Below are positions 1-9,915 of a stretch of DNA of 64,000 nt, piece by piece. Within the stretch, counting starts at the first letter, position 1; each line of letters begins with the position of its first letter. Source of the stretch: Emiliania huxleyi CCMP1516. Taxonomy: Eukaryota; Haptophyta; Isochrysidales; Noelaerhabdaceae. The notes below the pieces were generated by a model. It ran no database searches, had not been told where the DNA came from, and saw only the letters and a list, made by a program, of their open reading frames with translations. The position numbers and the translations under genes were made by a program. The stretch spans positions 1,028,459-1,092,458 of the forward strand of contig NW_005202427.1 of the NCBI RefSeq assembly GCF_000372725.1, written 5' to 3'.

Positions 1-30
1 CTCTCGAGCGCTGGTTGGGAGACATGAACA

Positions 31-101
31 CCGCATTCTGCTTCTAGACACGAGATATGGGGAGATATGGGGAGATGCAAGAATCCGCATTCTGCTTCTA
101 G
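31..101. repeat. Short tandem repeats near the left edge
   Basis: The string CCGCATTCTGCTTCTAG occurs twice (about 32-48 and 85-101), separated by GATATGGGGA repeats. The same GGGAGATATGG unit recurs in introns of the MINDY, WW and GH2 genes of this window, so this is probably intron filler of the transporter gene. Confidence 0.6.
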
Positions 102-654
102 GCCCGCGATCCAAAGGTGGAGTACCCAAAGCCGCCCACGAGGAGGTAGAGGGTCATCGCACCTATGGTGAGCTTGGTAGTGTAACAGACAGCGCAGCAG
201 GGAGGAGTAGAGAAGCAGTGGAATCGTACAGCACATTGCTGTGACAGTGAATGGAGTGTCGTATAGCGCACCGCCGAGGGCGTACAGGTAGAGGAGCAGC
301 ATCCGGCCGCGCGTCGGCTGGTACATCTCGTTCCACAGCGTGGGGGTGGAGATCTGGCACGCATACGCCATCGCGAGGGCGGGGAGCGCGTCGAGGACGC
401 CGCTCATGGTCGTGAAGTAGCTTGCCTCGCCCGGGGGGCACGACTGTTCGTTTGCAGACCCGTCGGTGGGGCAGGCGTCGAAGGTGTCGCCGACCTAGAA
501 GCGAGAGATCTCCCCAGATCCCCCCGCCGTCTCTCGGCGGGGCAGGGGGCGAGCGAGTCGCCGACCATGTCCTCGGGCAGCGCGTACAGCACGACGAGGA
601 GCGTGATTGCGATCAGGATGGCGACGGCGATGAGGGAGGTGAGGCGCAGCGCGT
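98..654 (-). CDS. Amino-acid transporter of the SLC38/Aa_trans type, partial
   Basis: Three exons read on the minus strand. Exon 566-654 encodes a hydrophobic segment followed by VLYALPEDM. Exon 272-494 contains a short Cys-containing loop and then ALPALAMAYACQISTPTLWN, which matches the helix in the SLC38/AVT family that precedes a conserved Asn-Glu. Exon 98-162 encodes TLYLLVGGFGYSTFG, typical of the following helix. Introns 163-271 and 495-565 are supported because joining them restores one reading frame and the family pattern. Both junctions sit in short duplications (GTGCG and GTCGGCGAC). The family moves neutral amino acids across plasma or vacuolar membranes. The 3' part lies beyond the left edge. 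No upstream exon is recognisable between 655 and the divergent start at 979, so the 5' part is either missing or too short to identify. The end at 98 is an ORF limit, not a proven splice site. Confidence 0.55.
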
Positions 655-705
655 CTGGCGTGAGGACAGGCCGTCAGGAGACTCTCCTCCACACACACGA
701 GGTTC

Positions 706-718
<13 letters not shown>

Positions 719-782
<64 letters not shown>
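719..782. repeat. (GA)n microsatellite
   Basis: About 32 uninterrupted GA units. It produces Glu-Arg and Ser-Leu runs in several frames, none of which is coding. It lies between the last recognisable transporter exon and the start of the membrane-protein gene. Confidence 0.95.
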
Positions 783-784
<2 letters not shown>

Positions 785-978
785 GAGCGTGAGGAGGCGC
801 TGTTCACAGCAACGCCGAGTTTGCGAGCTTGGCGGGCTGGTGAATTCTTTCCTGTTTTGCATATGCGGCGCCTTGTTTGTGTACCCCACCTTGCCGCTCG
901 GGTTGGTCTTCGTGAAGGCAACCCACCTCTTCGTCGGACAGTGGCTGAGGCGGACGCGCTGGCAGCTCCTCGGCCACC

Positions 979-3900
979 ATGCCGTTGCCCTACCGCAGCG
1001 CCCAGGCCGTCAAGATCCAAGGGGGGACGGTGCCGGTCAAGCCAGATAAGCAGGCTCTGCTGGACGGCGTAAAGGCAGCGTATACGCAGGCCAAGCAGAA
1101 CGCGGATGCCGCCGCGGCGGCGGCCGAGGATGTTGCCAACGCGATGAAGCAGCTGGAGGATGACGAGGAGCTCGCGCTGCTTAGAACCGACAACAAAGCC
1201 GCGATCAAAGCCTTGACGGCCGAGGAAGCAAAGAACGCACTGAACATGCTGCACCCGGACACTCTGGACACCGCGGCGGCGCCGATGGGTAACCTCAAGG
1301 TCATGCCGACCGACATCCTGCCGTTGGCGTTGTGCGACCAGGACTGGGTGGATGAGATGGGGAAGGTAATCATGGCGGACGGCCGGCCGTATCTCACCAC
1401 GTACCAGCACGATCAGCTGGTGTGCACTCGGAGCACCTCGAGTGCGGTCTGCTCCCTCCACCCGCGCCACAGACCGGGCCTGCCGATGTCGAATAGGTGC
1501 CCTTCTGCATGTGGTGGACCATCTCGCGCTTCCCCGAGTTCCAGGGCCAGCTTGCGGCGAGCGAGATGCCGTGGAAGGCCCGTGCCATACGGCCCCCTCA
1601 CACGAGTATGTCGAGGCTTTGGCGAATAACTTGTAGCGGCCATCGCCACACTCCCTAGCTCAACTGGCGACCCGTACGGGTCGCCAGCCGATCGTCATCA
1701 CACCACCACCTTGTGTGGTGTGGAGAAGCTGACGTTGCCTCGCCTTAGGCCGTCCCGGACGACGACGGCCACGTCCTCGGCCGGCCCTTCGCTCCCCAGC
1801 CCATGCTCGCCTCGCCGTTCCAGAACTTCCCCCTCGTGATGCCTTGGATGGGCTGCCGCTGCGCGTGGCCCGTCTCTCAGCTCGGCTACTACTCGATTTG
1901 CTGGGCGCGCGCGGGAGTCTCCACACTACGCTGTGATCTCATACGAGATGTGATCTCATACGAGCCCCAGTCTCGCACCTCCTGTGTGATCTCAACTCAC
2001 TGGTGTGAGCGCCCCCCCCCCCACACACACATCCCGAGTTGAGACGTACCGCACACACCGTGACACCGTGCAGTCTCATACGACTCTCGCAGTCTCATAC
2101 GACTCAAGCCACTCGATCTCAACCCAACCGGTCTCGCCCGGTGACGCTTTCCACGGGGCTACGGGGCTTGTGCGCTTTGAATGCCGTGGGACTCCTTCTA
2201 GACGTGGAGTCGCGAGGGTCGCCCCCCCCAAGGTGTATGTGTGGAGAAGCTCCTTATCTTTCCTTACCTTCACAGGCGTGCGGTCTGAGCAAGTGGGTCG
2301 CGCTGGCGGTCGAGATCATCATCACCTGTATGGAGCTGCTCTACCTCGACACGCTCCTCCTCCTAGAAGCGGAACACGGAGTCTTGTATTCCAACGAGCG
2401 CTCGAGAGGACACGTATCCGGATGCCCCCCGACAGCGCCTCTGGAGAGCCGCGCTCGCTGCGACACCTCATACCTCAAACCGGATGTATTCAGCTGCTCT
2501 CACTGTCTTCGTATCCCTCGTGTTCACACGGTGCTCTGAATACTCTGCACGAGGCCGTCTTCCCGCCCCGAGGTTGGCGTGCGTATCCACCGCGTAGGCT
2601 CCTCATGCAGCGCTTCTACCAGTACGCGCCCAACTCGCGCTCCTGGGACTACATTGCCAAGCAGCGCTCGCCCCTCACCATCCGCGTCACTGAGGCGAGA
2701 GGGGTGGGGGGGCGAGTTCAGGGGGGGGGGGGGGGGGGCACATTGACCTCAGTGGGTCTCTCCTTCCCAGGTGGTGATTGACTTCATCTTCATGCCCCTA
2801 TTCATTGGTGAGCGTCCTCCCTCTGCTCTTGCACTCTGCTTCCGCTGTCTCCGCGTCCCGTGTGCTCTTACTCCAACGTACCCCCGACCCGCCAGGACTT
2901 CTCGCATTCGGTTCCGACTCCAGCAAGAACCTCAACTACTTCGAGACGAAGACGATGTACCGCATCCTGCTGCGCTCTCTATCGACAAAGGAGGCGGGGC
3001 AGACCTTTGCCTACTGCACCCTCGTCACGTGGTCTGTGCTCACCGAAATCGGGTCTGTGATCTTCCCGGTGAGAGTATATAGAGGACGGGCCGTGGGCGG
3101 ATCCGGCCTGGGGACACTCTGGACCCACTCGCCCGGTTGCGCACTGCAGGCGTACATCACCTTTATGGCGCCGGTGATCTTCCACGTCGTCTACTCGGGC
3201 GAGGTGCTCACAGACATGGCCAGCTTCATCCTCCTCTTTAATACGATCTTCGAGTTCGAGCAAAAGGCGTGTACCTCCCCGCTTCTTTGCTTCGCCGCCT
3301 CCCCGCCTTCTCGCCTCCCCGCCTCCCCGCCTCCCCGCCTCCCCGCGCCTCCCCCGCCTCTCCGCTATCCCAGCGGGATCCCGACAAGCGCGCCACGCGT
3401 CCATACTGCACTACGCCCGTCCTACAAGCTACACACACGCACAGACACCCACACCGCTCACCCACGCGCACCGGGCCGTGCACTTTGAATGCCGTGGGGC
3501 TCCTGTCTTGTAGACGTGGAGTCGCGAGGGTTGCCTGGCCCTTGCCCCACCACCTTGTGTGTGGAGAAGTTTACCTGAACTGACCTTAACTCACCTCCCA
3601 CAGGCTCTCTGGCTCGTGCAGTTTGCCGCGTGTCTGACCGAGGAGCAGCGCACCCTCACCACCACGTTCGTGCAAGGGCATCGCGCGAAGGCGGAGATCC
3701 GCGCCGTCAACCAGGCGTACCTCTGGTTCGCCTTTATCGTCATCTTCTCCATCTTCCTCACCTTCAAGAGCTGGTTCTCCATCCTCTGGATCTGGGTCGT
3801 CCCCTTCTCGATGTTCTACTACACGATGGTGACTCCTCTCAGTCTCCCACACCGCTTGAGTAGTAGAAGTAGGCAACCTTAGTTCCTGAGCCTCTCCTAC

Positions 3901-4942
3901 CGCGTCCTCTCCCCGCCGCGCCCTCTCCCCCGACGCATCCCCCCCCCCCCCCCCCCCCCCTCCAAACAGGTGATCCACTCCGTGCCGTACTGCATGAATG
4001 GGTGGACGGCCTGCCCGGGGCACACGATGCCGTGCATGTGCTTGACCTTTGCGCTGACGTCGCTCACCATGTTCAGCCTCTTCATCCTGAAGCACGGATG
4101 CTTCATGTTCCCGTGCCTCTGCAAGGAGGAAGTGCGCGGCTGGCGCCCTGTAGCACTTGCAGCCCTGCCACCCACGCCCCACCTCGGCCCAGCCACCTCG
4201 GGCCATCTCCCACCTCGGGCCACCTCGGGCCACCTCGGGCCACCTCGGGCCACCTCGGGCCACCTCGGGCCACCCACGCCCCACCTCGGCCCCGGCGGGC
4301 GCCTCGCTGAAGCCCTGTCGTGGCGCACACACTCAGCGGTGCCGCCACCTCTTCGCCCCCACCCAGGTCCCCGGCTGGCTCTTCTTCCCCTCCTCCACGG
4401 CGCTCACCTCGCCGCTGCGAGGCATCTTCGAGACGTCTTGAACGAAGATTCAGTTAACTATCAATTGTGACAACGACTACTACGACTAGGTATCTTCGAC
4501 GTCAACCTGTGGTTCTTCGAACGGCCCGTCACGCGGCTGATCGACTGGTTCACCGCAGCCGCGTGGGACGACGACTGCCGGTGGGAGCCGACGGCGAGCA
4601 GCTTCAAGTCGCAGGCCTTCATGTGGCGCGTGTGGCGCGTCACCGGCACGCGCCCCCCCTCGGGCCGGCGTCGGCTCTCTCCGCTCGACGCCGCAACGTC
4701 GCGCGACTGTTGCGACCTTAGGCATCGGCCCCGATGAGTGCCTCAAGCCTACATACGGCGGCTGCAGCGACCCGTGCGCGCGCCACGCCGCCCCGGGCGC
4801 GGGGCGATGCAGCACTGCCAAGCTGACGCCCGCTCGCCTGCGCCGCTCTAGGTGGGAGAGGGACGACACTCTGGCTGATGAGGAGGTGAACGGCGGTTCA
4901 CTGGGGACGCTCGGCGGCTTTGACAACCAGCGGCAGGGATGA
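979..4942 (+). CDS. Uncharacterised multi-pass membrane protein, about ten exons
   Basis: The start at 979 lies in GCCACCATGCC, a strong eukaryotic initiation context. Exon 979 to about 1419 encodes a soluble Ala/Lys-rich N-terminus. Later coding blocks are about 1497-1600 (VPFCMWWTISRFPEF), 1750-1915, 2280-2540, 2550-2695, 2771-2806, 2894-3069, 3150-3265, 3604-3831, 3970-4130, 4369-4421, 4490-4655 and 4850-4942. Strong hydrophobic segments are KWVALAVEIIITCMELLYL, TFAYCTLVTWSVLTEIGSV, AYLWFAFIVIFSIFLTF with the following Trp-rich stretch, and a Cys/Phe-rich helix near 4030-4110. The C-terminus reads GGSLGTLGGFDNQRQG and stops at 4940-4942. I do not recognise the family; a channel or lipid-modifying membrane enzyme are both possible. 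Several introns use GC donors (for example 3266 and 4422), and two carry a related repeat. Exact boundaries of the first three introns are approximate. Confidence 0.6.
1703..1730 (+). repeat. Partial copy of an intronic repeat
   Basis: CACCACCTTGTGTGGTGTGG followed by AGAAG matches the 3' half of the longer intronic repeats at 2168-2252 and 3474-3569 in the same gene. Confidence 0.5.
2168..2252 (+). repeat. Intronic repeat element, copy A
   Basis: Shares TTTGAATGCCGTGGG, then CTCCT..TAGACGTGGAG, then GTCGCGAGGGT and GTGTGGAGAAG, with copy B at 3474-3569. GACTCC and GGAGTC form a short inverted repeat in the middle. It sits in an intron of the membrane-protein gene. Confidence 0.75.
3474..3569 (+). 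repeat. Intronic repeat element, copy B
   Basis: Same order of blocks as copy A, with an extra CTTGCCCCACCACCTTGTG before GTGTGGAGAAG. It lies just upstream of the 3' splice site at about 3603. Two copies in two introns of one gene suggest either a mobile intron-borne element or duplication of a whole intron. Confidence 0.75.
4171..4291 (+). repeat. Intronic tandem repeat of CCTCGGGCCA units
   Basis: At least six 10-nt CCTCGGGCCA units lie between two copies of CCCACGCCCCACCTCGGCCC (about 4172-4191 and 4271-4290), inside the intron of about 4131-4368 of the membrane-protein gene. The intron ends share a (C/G)CGGCTGGC string. Confidence 0.8.
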
Positions 4943-5378
4943 GGCCCCCGGTCGAGATACGTACGGCTCTATGTACGCGTCTTTTCTTTGTGTAGCATTG
5001 GAAGTAGGATTAGGGCCAGCACCGCAGGGGGGGGATGACCGTTGTATAGTGTGTACCATTTGGGCAAACGGCGCGATACGAAAAGGCAGGGCGAGGCGGA
5101 TGGAGAAAGGAGTACCGAAAAGGCAGTGGAGGAGGGGGGGTGGCGGGTGGAGCTGGAGGGACAGGGGTCAGGGCCGGACGACACGAGGGCGAGATGACGA
5201 GCGCCGAGCGGCCCGCACAGACCGCAAGCAGACAGCGCCTGCTGGTCATTTCGAGGCATTCGCAAAGAACGCTAGCTACATGGGGAAGGATGGATTGACA
5301 ATCATACGAACAAAGAATAGAGGCGACGGCAGGTAGGAGCCGGCAGAGGATGCAGTGACGTGACCCCCTCCCCCCCTT
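4943..5378. other. Intergenic sequence, no gene seen
   Basis: Downstream of the membrane-protein stop. ORFs here are short, Arg-rich and lack any recognisable motif. Nothing functional can be supported. Confidence 0.5.
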
Positions 5379-5381
5379 TCT

Positions 5382-5420
<39 letters not shown>

Positions 5421-5426
5421 ACACAG

Positions 5427-5491
<65 letters not shown>

Positions 5492-5492
5492 G
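5379..5492. repeat. (CA)n microsatellite
   Basis: A long CA run with two brief interruptions (CATACACACACAGTCAC). It creates His-Thr and Cys-Val ORFs that are artefacts. Confidence 0.95.
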
Positions 5493-5639
5493 CTCACACC
5501 CACGCGCACTGGCACGACACTCTCTCTCGCAGCACACTGGCACGACAAGGGCGTGGACTGGCGCACACTAGCACACACATCGGCACATAAAACAGAGGTA
5601 GAGGATTCCTTGAAATATGTCCATGTGCTTGACGTCCGC

Positions 5640-6975
5640 TTGTGAGCTATGCAGAGGAGCAGAGCACGCCGCATGCTCCGCAGCTCATCGTCTTTACTGC
5701 AGCCGGCGCCGTCCTTGTCGTCGCCCCTGCTGCCGGCGGCCTCGCTGCCGCCGCCGATAGCAGCTGGCCGCTGCTACCAGCGTCACCGGCGGCACGTAGC
5801 CGTCGCTCATCTTCCCTTGGCGTGCCGCCGCCGCTTTGCCACCGCCGTCCCGAGCGCGTCGGCTTTTCCCTCCACGTCCGCTCGGCGTCGTCTGCCTTGG
5901 CGGAAGCACCGCCTCCGCCATCAGGGTCGAGAGCGATGGGAGAGAGCCTCCCAGTCCCAAGGGGCAGGCCCGGTAGAGGGGGTGTTGCGCGATTCCAGTC
6001 ACGGTAGAGGGGGCGGCGCGGCGGCGGGGGTGGCGGCCGTTGGCGGGGACGGCGATGAAGGAGGTAGAGGGAGTGAAGGAGGTAGAGGTTGCGCACCGGT
6101 GGAGGGGGCGGTGGCGGCGGGGGACGGGTGTGGCGGCCGTCGCTGCCGCGGATGTGGCGGCGGCGGGGGCGGTGGAAGACGAGGCGGGCGACGCTGATGC
6201 GGGCCCCAACATACAGTGGTGGTACCGAAGCCCGCGAAAGGCACGGCGGCGACGCGGCGTTGCAGCTCTCCCATCTTCCCTTTTAGCTCTTCGATCCGCG
6301 AGATTGCGTAACTCCTCGATCCGTTTGTTGATCCCGCGCCGCAGATTCTGCTCCGACCCTCTCCCGTTGCTCCTCGGTTAGCGTGGCTCCAGGCGGCACC
6401 AATGGCCTCACAATGTGGCAGGTGATGAATACCATGGCGCGCAACAACAAGCGCGCTACTACTCGCCCGAAGAGTTGCGCGAGGAGTATGTGCGAGCTGT
6501 ATTCGAGAGCTGCGACTTTGGCGGCACCGAGGAGGTGACCACGCTGTGTACTACATTGCCAAGGGCATGGTGAAGGGAGGGCGCGCTGCGGATGACTGTT
6601 TCTCGAGTGGGGTGAAGTGGACCGAGTGGAGGCGAGGAGGCGACGGAGTCGACGGCGGCTGGCCAGGTCAGGCAGCGCGCATGTGTTACACCGGGTGTGG
6701 GGACGCATGTGACAACGCTAAACCGCGACAAAGCAAGAACCAACGCACTCTCTCATGACAAGTCATGGGATCCCACGACAGCGGTGGTGTGTGTGTGTGT
6801 GTGTGTGTGTGTGTGGTGTGGGGTGAAGGGGGATGGGGGGGCGTGTACTAGATTTTTGCGGCAGCGTCTCTTCCCCCGCAGACCTTTAATTGTCTGTCGC
6901 CACCCCCAGGGTGCGGTAAATGTTTTTCTTCGCGCGGCGTCTCGTAGTCCCCGGGAAGAACGTCGGATAGAAGCC
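5640..6975. other. Unassigned low-complexity region
   Basis: From 5640 to 6290 the sequence is Gly/Arg/Pro-coding in all frames, with repeated GGTAGAGGG strings. Between about 6410 and 6600 a plus-strand reading gives YYSPEELREEYVRAVFESC followed, after a frame change, by YYIAKGMVKGGRAADD. This could be two exons of a small gene, but I recognise no family. A (GT)n tract lies at about 6785-6813. Confidence 0.35.
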
Positions 6976-7036
6976 ATGCTCGCCTCCTCGGCGAGGCCCA
7001 ACTTCCTCCTCATCCTAATGGACGATATGGGGACCC
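6976..7036 (+). pseudogene. Orphan fragment of a sulfatase N-terminus
   Basis: The reading RPNFLLILMDDMG is the first conserved strand and Asp-Asp metal ligand motif of sulfatases. It nearly duplicates RPNFLLILVDDMG at about 7768-7806 in the intact gene downstream. After the motif the frame runs into unrelated sequence and stops at 7095. It is either a leftover of a tandem duplication or an alternative first exon. Confidence 0.55.
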
Positions 7037-7113
7037 GTGTTTACTTTAAGGCCCTTGCCCTGCGAACGCGCACCCCCGGGGCTAGGGCTCTCTAGCCCGT
7101 AACCCGATCCCGA

Positions 7114-7401
7114 TCATCCGGCCCGCTGGGTGCGCTTCTGAGCTCCCCGGCCCTGGATGTGAGGTTGATAACTGCACTCCAAGTGCTCCAAGTGCGCGAT
7201 GGAAACGTAGTGATCCAAACGGCTCGGCCACCGGCGAGCAGAGGCAAGCGCGTCTTGCATGCAGGGGTCGTCGAGGAGCTTGGACATCGGCGGCAGCCCA
7301 AACGCGCCGATCGAACGGAGGACCTTGTCCTCCACAACCCAGCCGCCCTCGGCCATGAGGACGAAGTCAACCTTGTCGTTGTAGGCACGGGACTGGCGCA
7401 C
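7114..7401 (-). CDS. Unrecognised terminal exon
   Basis: A minus-strand frame reads SRAYNDKVDFVLMAEGG, WVVEDKVLRSIGAFGLPP and LDHYVSIAHLEHLECSYQP, with balanced composition unlike the surrounding low-complexity frames. A plausible 3' splice site (CCACAG) precedes it at about 7403. I recognise no family. It lies between the orphan sulfatase motif and the sulfatase gene, so it may be a remnant of a gene interrupted by duplication. Confidence 0.35.
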   Translation of the reverse strand: MRQSRAYNDKVDFVLMAEGGWVVEDKVLRSIGAFGLPPMSKLLDDPCMQDALASARRWPSRLDHYVSIAHLEHLECSYQPHIQGRGAQKRTQRAG

Positions 7402-7735
7402 TGTGGCACTAATACAGGTACACCACGGGAGCCGCCTAAGCGACAGAAGAATTCCGTCGCTCGCGCGGGGGGGCGGGGACGGGGCGGGGGGCGGGGGGGG
7501 GGCACGCAGGAGCAGTCAGTCACACACCTACTCCGGCTCCCACCCCTGATCCCACCCCACCGAACAGAAGAAATAATATACGGAGGTCACCCACACCCCG
7601 GGCACGGCCGCACCTCGTGCAGCACTCTGTCCGCACGGAACACCGCCAAGGTGTCCAGCCGCGGGATCACCTCAAAAATGGCGAAGTGTGAACGGCGTTC
7701 CACTTCGGCGACGACGGTCCGCGTGGGAGAGAAGG

Positions 7736-9674
7736 ATGGTCGACTCCTCGACTTCTCGACTCCGACGCCCCAACTTCCTCCTCATTTTAGTCGACGATAT
7801 GGGCGTGGGAGATATTCCGTGCGTGCAGGGAGGCAGTACGCTCGTCTCGTGCGAGGTGCCGTCATGGGGCCATCCCTTTGCGGAGATGCCGGCGCTGTCG
7901 CGGCTGCAACGCGAGGGGACGCGCTTCACACAGGCATACACGCAGGGCCTGACGTGCTCGCCCTCGCGGGCAGCGCTCATGACTGGGCTCTGGCCGGTTC
8001 GCACGACCCTGGGAGATCCGGCGGTGGTGGGCTTGGGGCGCCGTCCAACCGTTGCTGGGTTGCTGCAGCAGGCGGGATACCGGACGGCGAGCTTTGGCAA
8101 GTGGAACATCGGCTCCGACACTGTCAGCCCCATGGGAAAAGATCTGTACCCGCCCGCCGGTACGTACGGCTTCGAGACGATTCAGGGGTCAGGAAAGCCG
8201 CTGCAGCTCCCTTGTGCGTCGCTCCGCAGCAGCAGTGCGTGCCGCCTCGAACCGCGTCGCTGCGCGTGGAACGGGTCGAAGAACAACGCCACGTGCGGCG
8301 ACGCCACCCAGCCTGCGCCGCAGGCTGGAAGAGCTCTTAGCGAGGCGCATCAGACGTGGTGGGGCCGAGACGACGCGTTCTTTACGGCAGCGATCGCGTG
8401 GCTTCACCGCACGGAACGCGTGGCCCCCCGCCGCCCCTTCTATCTACACGTGTGGCCGGTCACGCCACACAGACCGGTCCCGCGGCGGTGGTCGTGGCTG
8501 GCGAAGCGGCTGCTGCCACAGCTCAAGGGCCTCGACGAGACGCGGTTCGGGCAGACGGCCTAGATGCATGAGAAGATGACGCGTACCCCTGCGGCGCTCA
8601 GATGGATCACGAAAAGCCCGAATCCTCATGCACCCTTGTCACACTCTCTATAGGCCGGGGATGCAGGAGAAGATCCGCCGGCACCGCAAGGAGTGCTTCG
8701 GCTGGTCGATGTTGGGGCGGCGCACGGAGCGGGCGAATGGGACGGGCTCCCCTGAGAGACGGCACGGTGCGGGGCAAATTGCGGGGCACGGGCGAGAGCA
8801 CTCCATACCCTGCTCCGCCGCCGTCGAGAAGGGCAAGTCGGAGGGGCTGGTCGAGGAGGGGCTCGCGGCGTACTTGGGCGAGCTCTATGGCATGGACCGA
8901 GGGATGGGCCGGCTCTTCGCCGCGCTCGACGCGCTCAAACGCACCAACGACACAGTCACGCTCTTTACGAGCGATCACGGTCCGGAGAAGAAGCTCGCGG
9001 GGGAGATGGGGTACACGGGCCTCGCGCGGGGCTACAAGACCAGCACACTTGAAGGCGGCATCCGGCTGCCGTATGTGCTGCGCTGGCCGAACGGGGGCGT
9101 ACCACCCGGCCGGGTCGACGGGGCGTCGGTCATCTCCAACGTGGACTGGCTGCCGACCGTGCTGCGCCTCGCAAAGGTTGCGGCGTCGGGGCGCCGCTGG
9201 GGCGGGGACGGAGTGGACGTGCTGCCGCACTGGCTCGGACGCACCGGTGCGCTGCCGCACCGGAAGCCTCTCTTCTGGTCGAGTACGAGTTGGCGAAAGA
9301 TGGTCGTGCGCGTCGGCCCGTGGAAGCTGACCGGCGTCGAGCGGGAGCGGCCGGCGTGCAACAGCAGCGGCATAGCCGGGTTGCCGCTGCGGCTCTTCAC
9401 CGCCGCGGAGCTGAACGAGCTGAAGCTCCTCAATGGCACGAGCTGCACGCGCCTCGGCCTGGCGAGCCTCTACCACATAGACCGCGACCCGGCCGAGGAG
9501 CGCAACCTACTGGAGATGCTTATCGCCCCCCCGCCGGCTGCGGATGCCCGCCTGGCAGAGCATGTGGCGTCGGCCGCGCGCCGCTGCGTGCGGCTGGTCT
9601 CCACAGAGTACCGCCCGCTGCTCAAGCTGGAGGGTGCTTATAGCCCCTTTGGTTCGGTAAAGCGCATGCTATGA
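7736..9674 (+). CDS. Sulfatase (arylsulfatase type), two exons
   Basis: Exon 1 (7736 or 7688 to about 8560) carries RPNFLLILVDDMG, with two metal-binding Asp residues, and LTCSPSRAALMTG, whose Cys in C-S-P-S-R is the residue converted to formylglycine in this family. GKWNIG follows with the conserved Lys. Exon 2 (about 8654-9674) carries LFTSDHGPE, the Asp-His metal ligands, and GIRLPYVLRWP, the C-terminal signature. The intron is inferred from the stop at 8563 and the CTATAG acceptor before 8654. Total length of roughly 600 residues fits animal 4-sulfatase relatives. The product removes sulfate esters, probably from polysaccharides, in the secretory pathway or outside the cell. No clear signal peptide precedes the motif, so an upstream exon may be missing; the orphan motif at 6976 is a candidate. 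Confidence 0.85.
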
Positions 9675-9915
9675 GTGTGTGTGTAGTCCGTGCATGTGCA
9701 TCGGGCATGTGCATATGATATGTGGGCTGTGGCACCTACGGCTCCGCTAAGTCTCACGCGAGGGGGTCGGGGGGCCGGTCACGTGCGAGCTCAAACCTCC
9801 ATCCTCCGACCTACCTTGCGACGCGATTTAGCGTCTGGGCCAGCCGAAATTCTTTCCGCCCCGTTGCCGCTGCCGCCGCCGCCTTCGCCTCCGCCTTCGC
9901 CTGGGGCCTGCAACC

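Noticed and set aside
5379..5592. His-Thr and Cys-Val ORFs in the CA repeat
   Set aside because: They are translations of a dinucleotide microsatellite in all frames.
7170..7195. CTCCAAGTGCTCCAAGTGC shared with 58966-58985
   Set aside because: Only about 20 bp of a simple two-unit repeat, with different flanks; too little to claim a repeat family.
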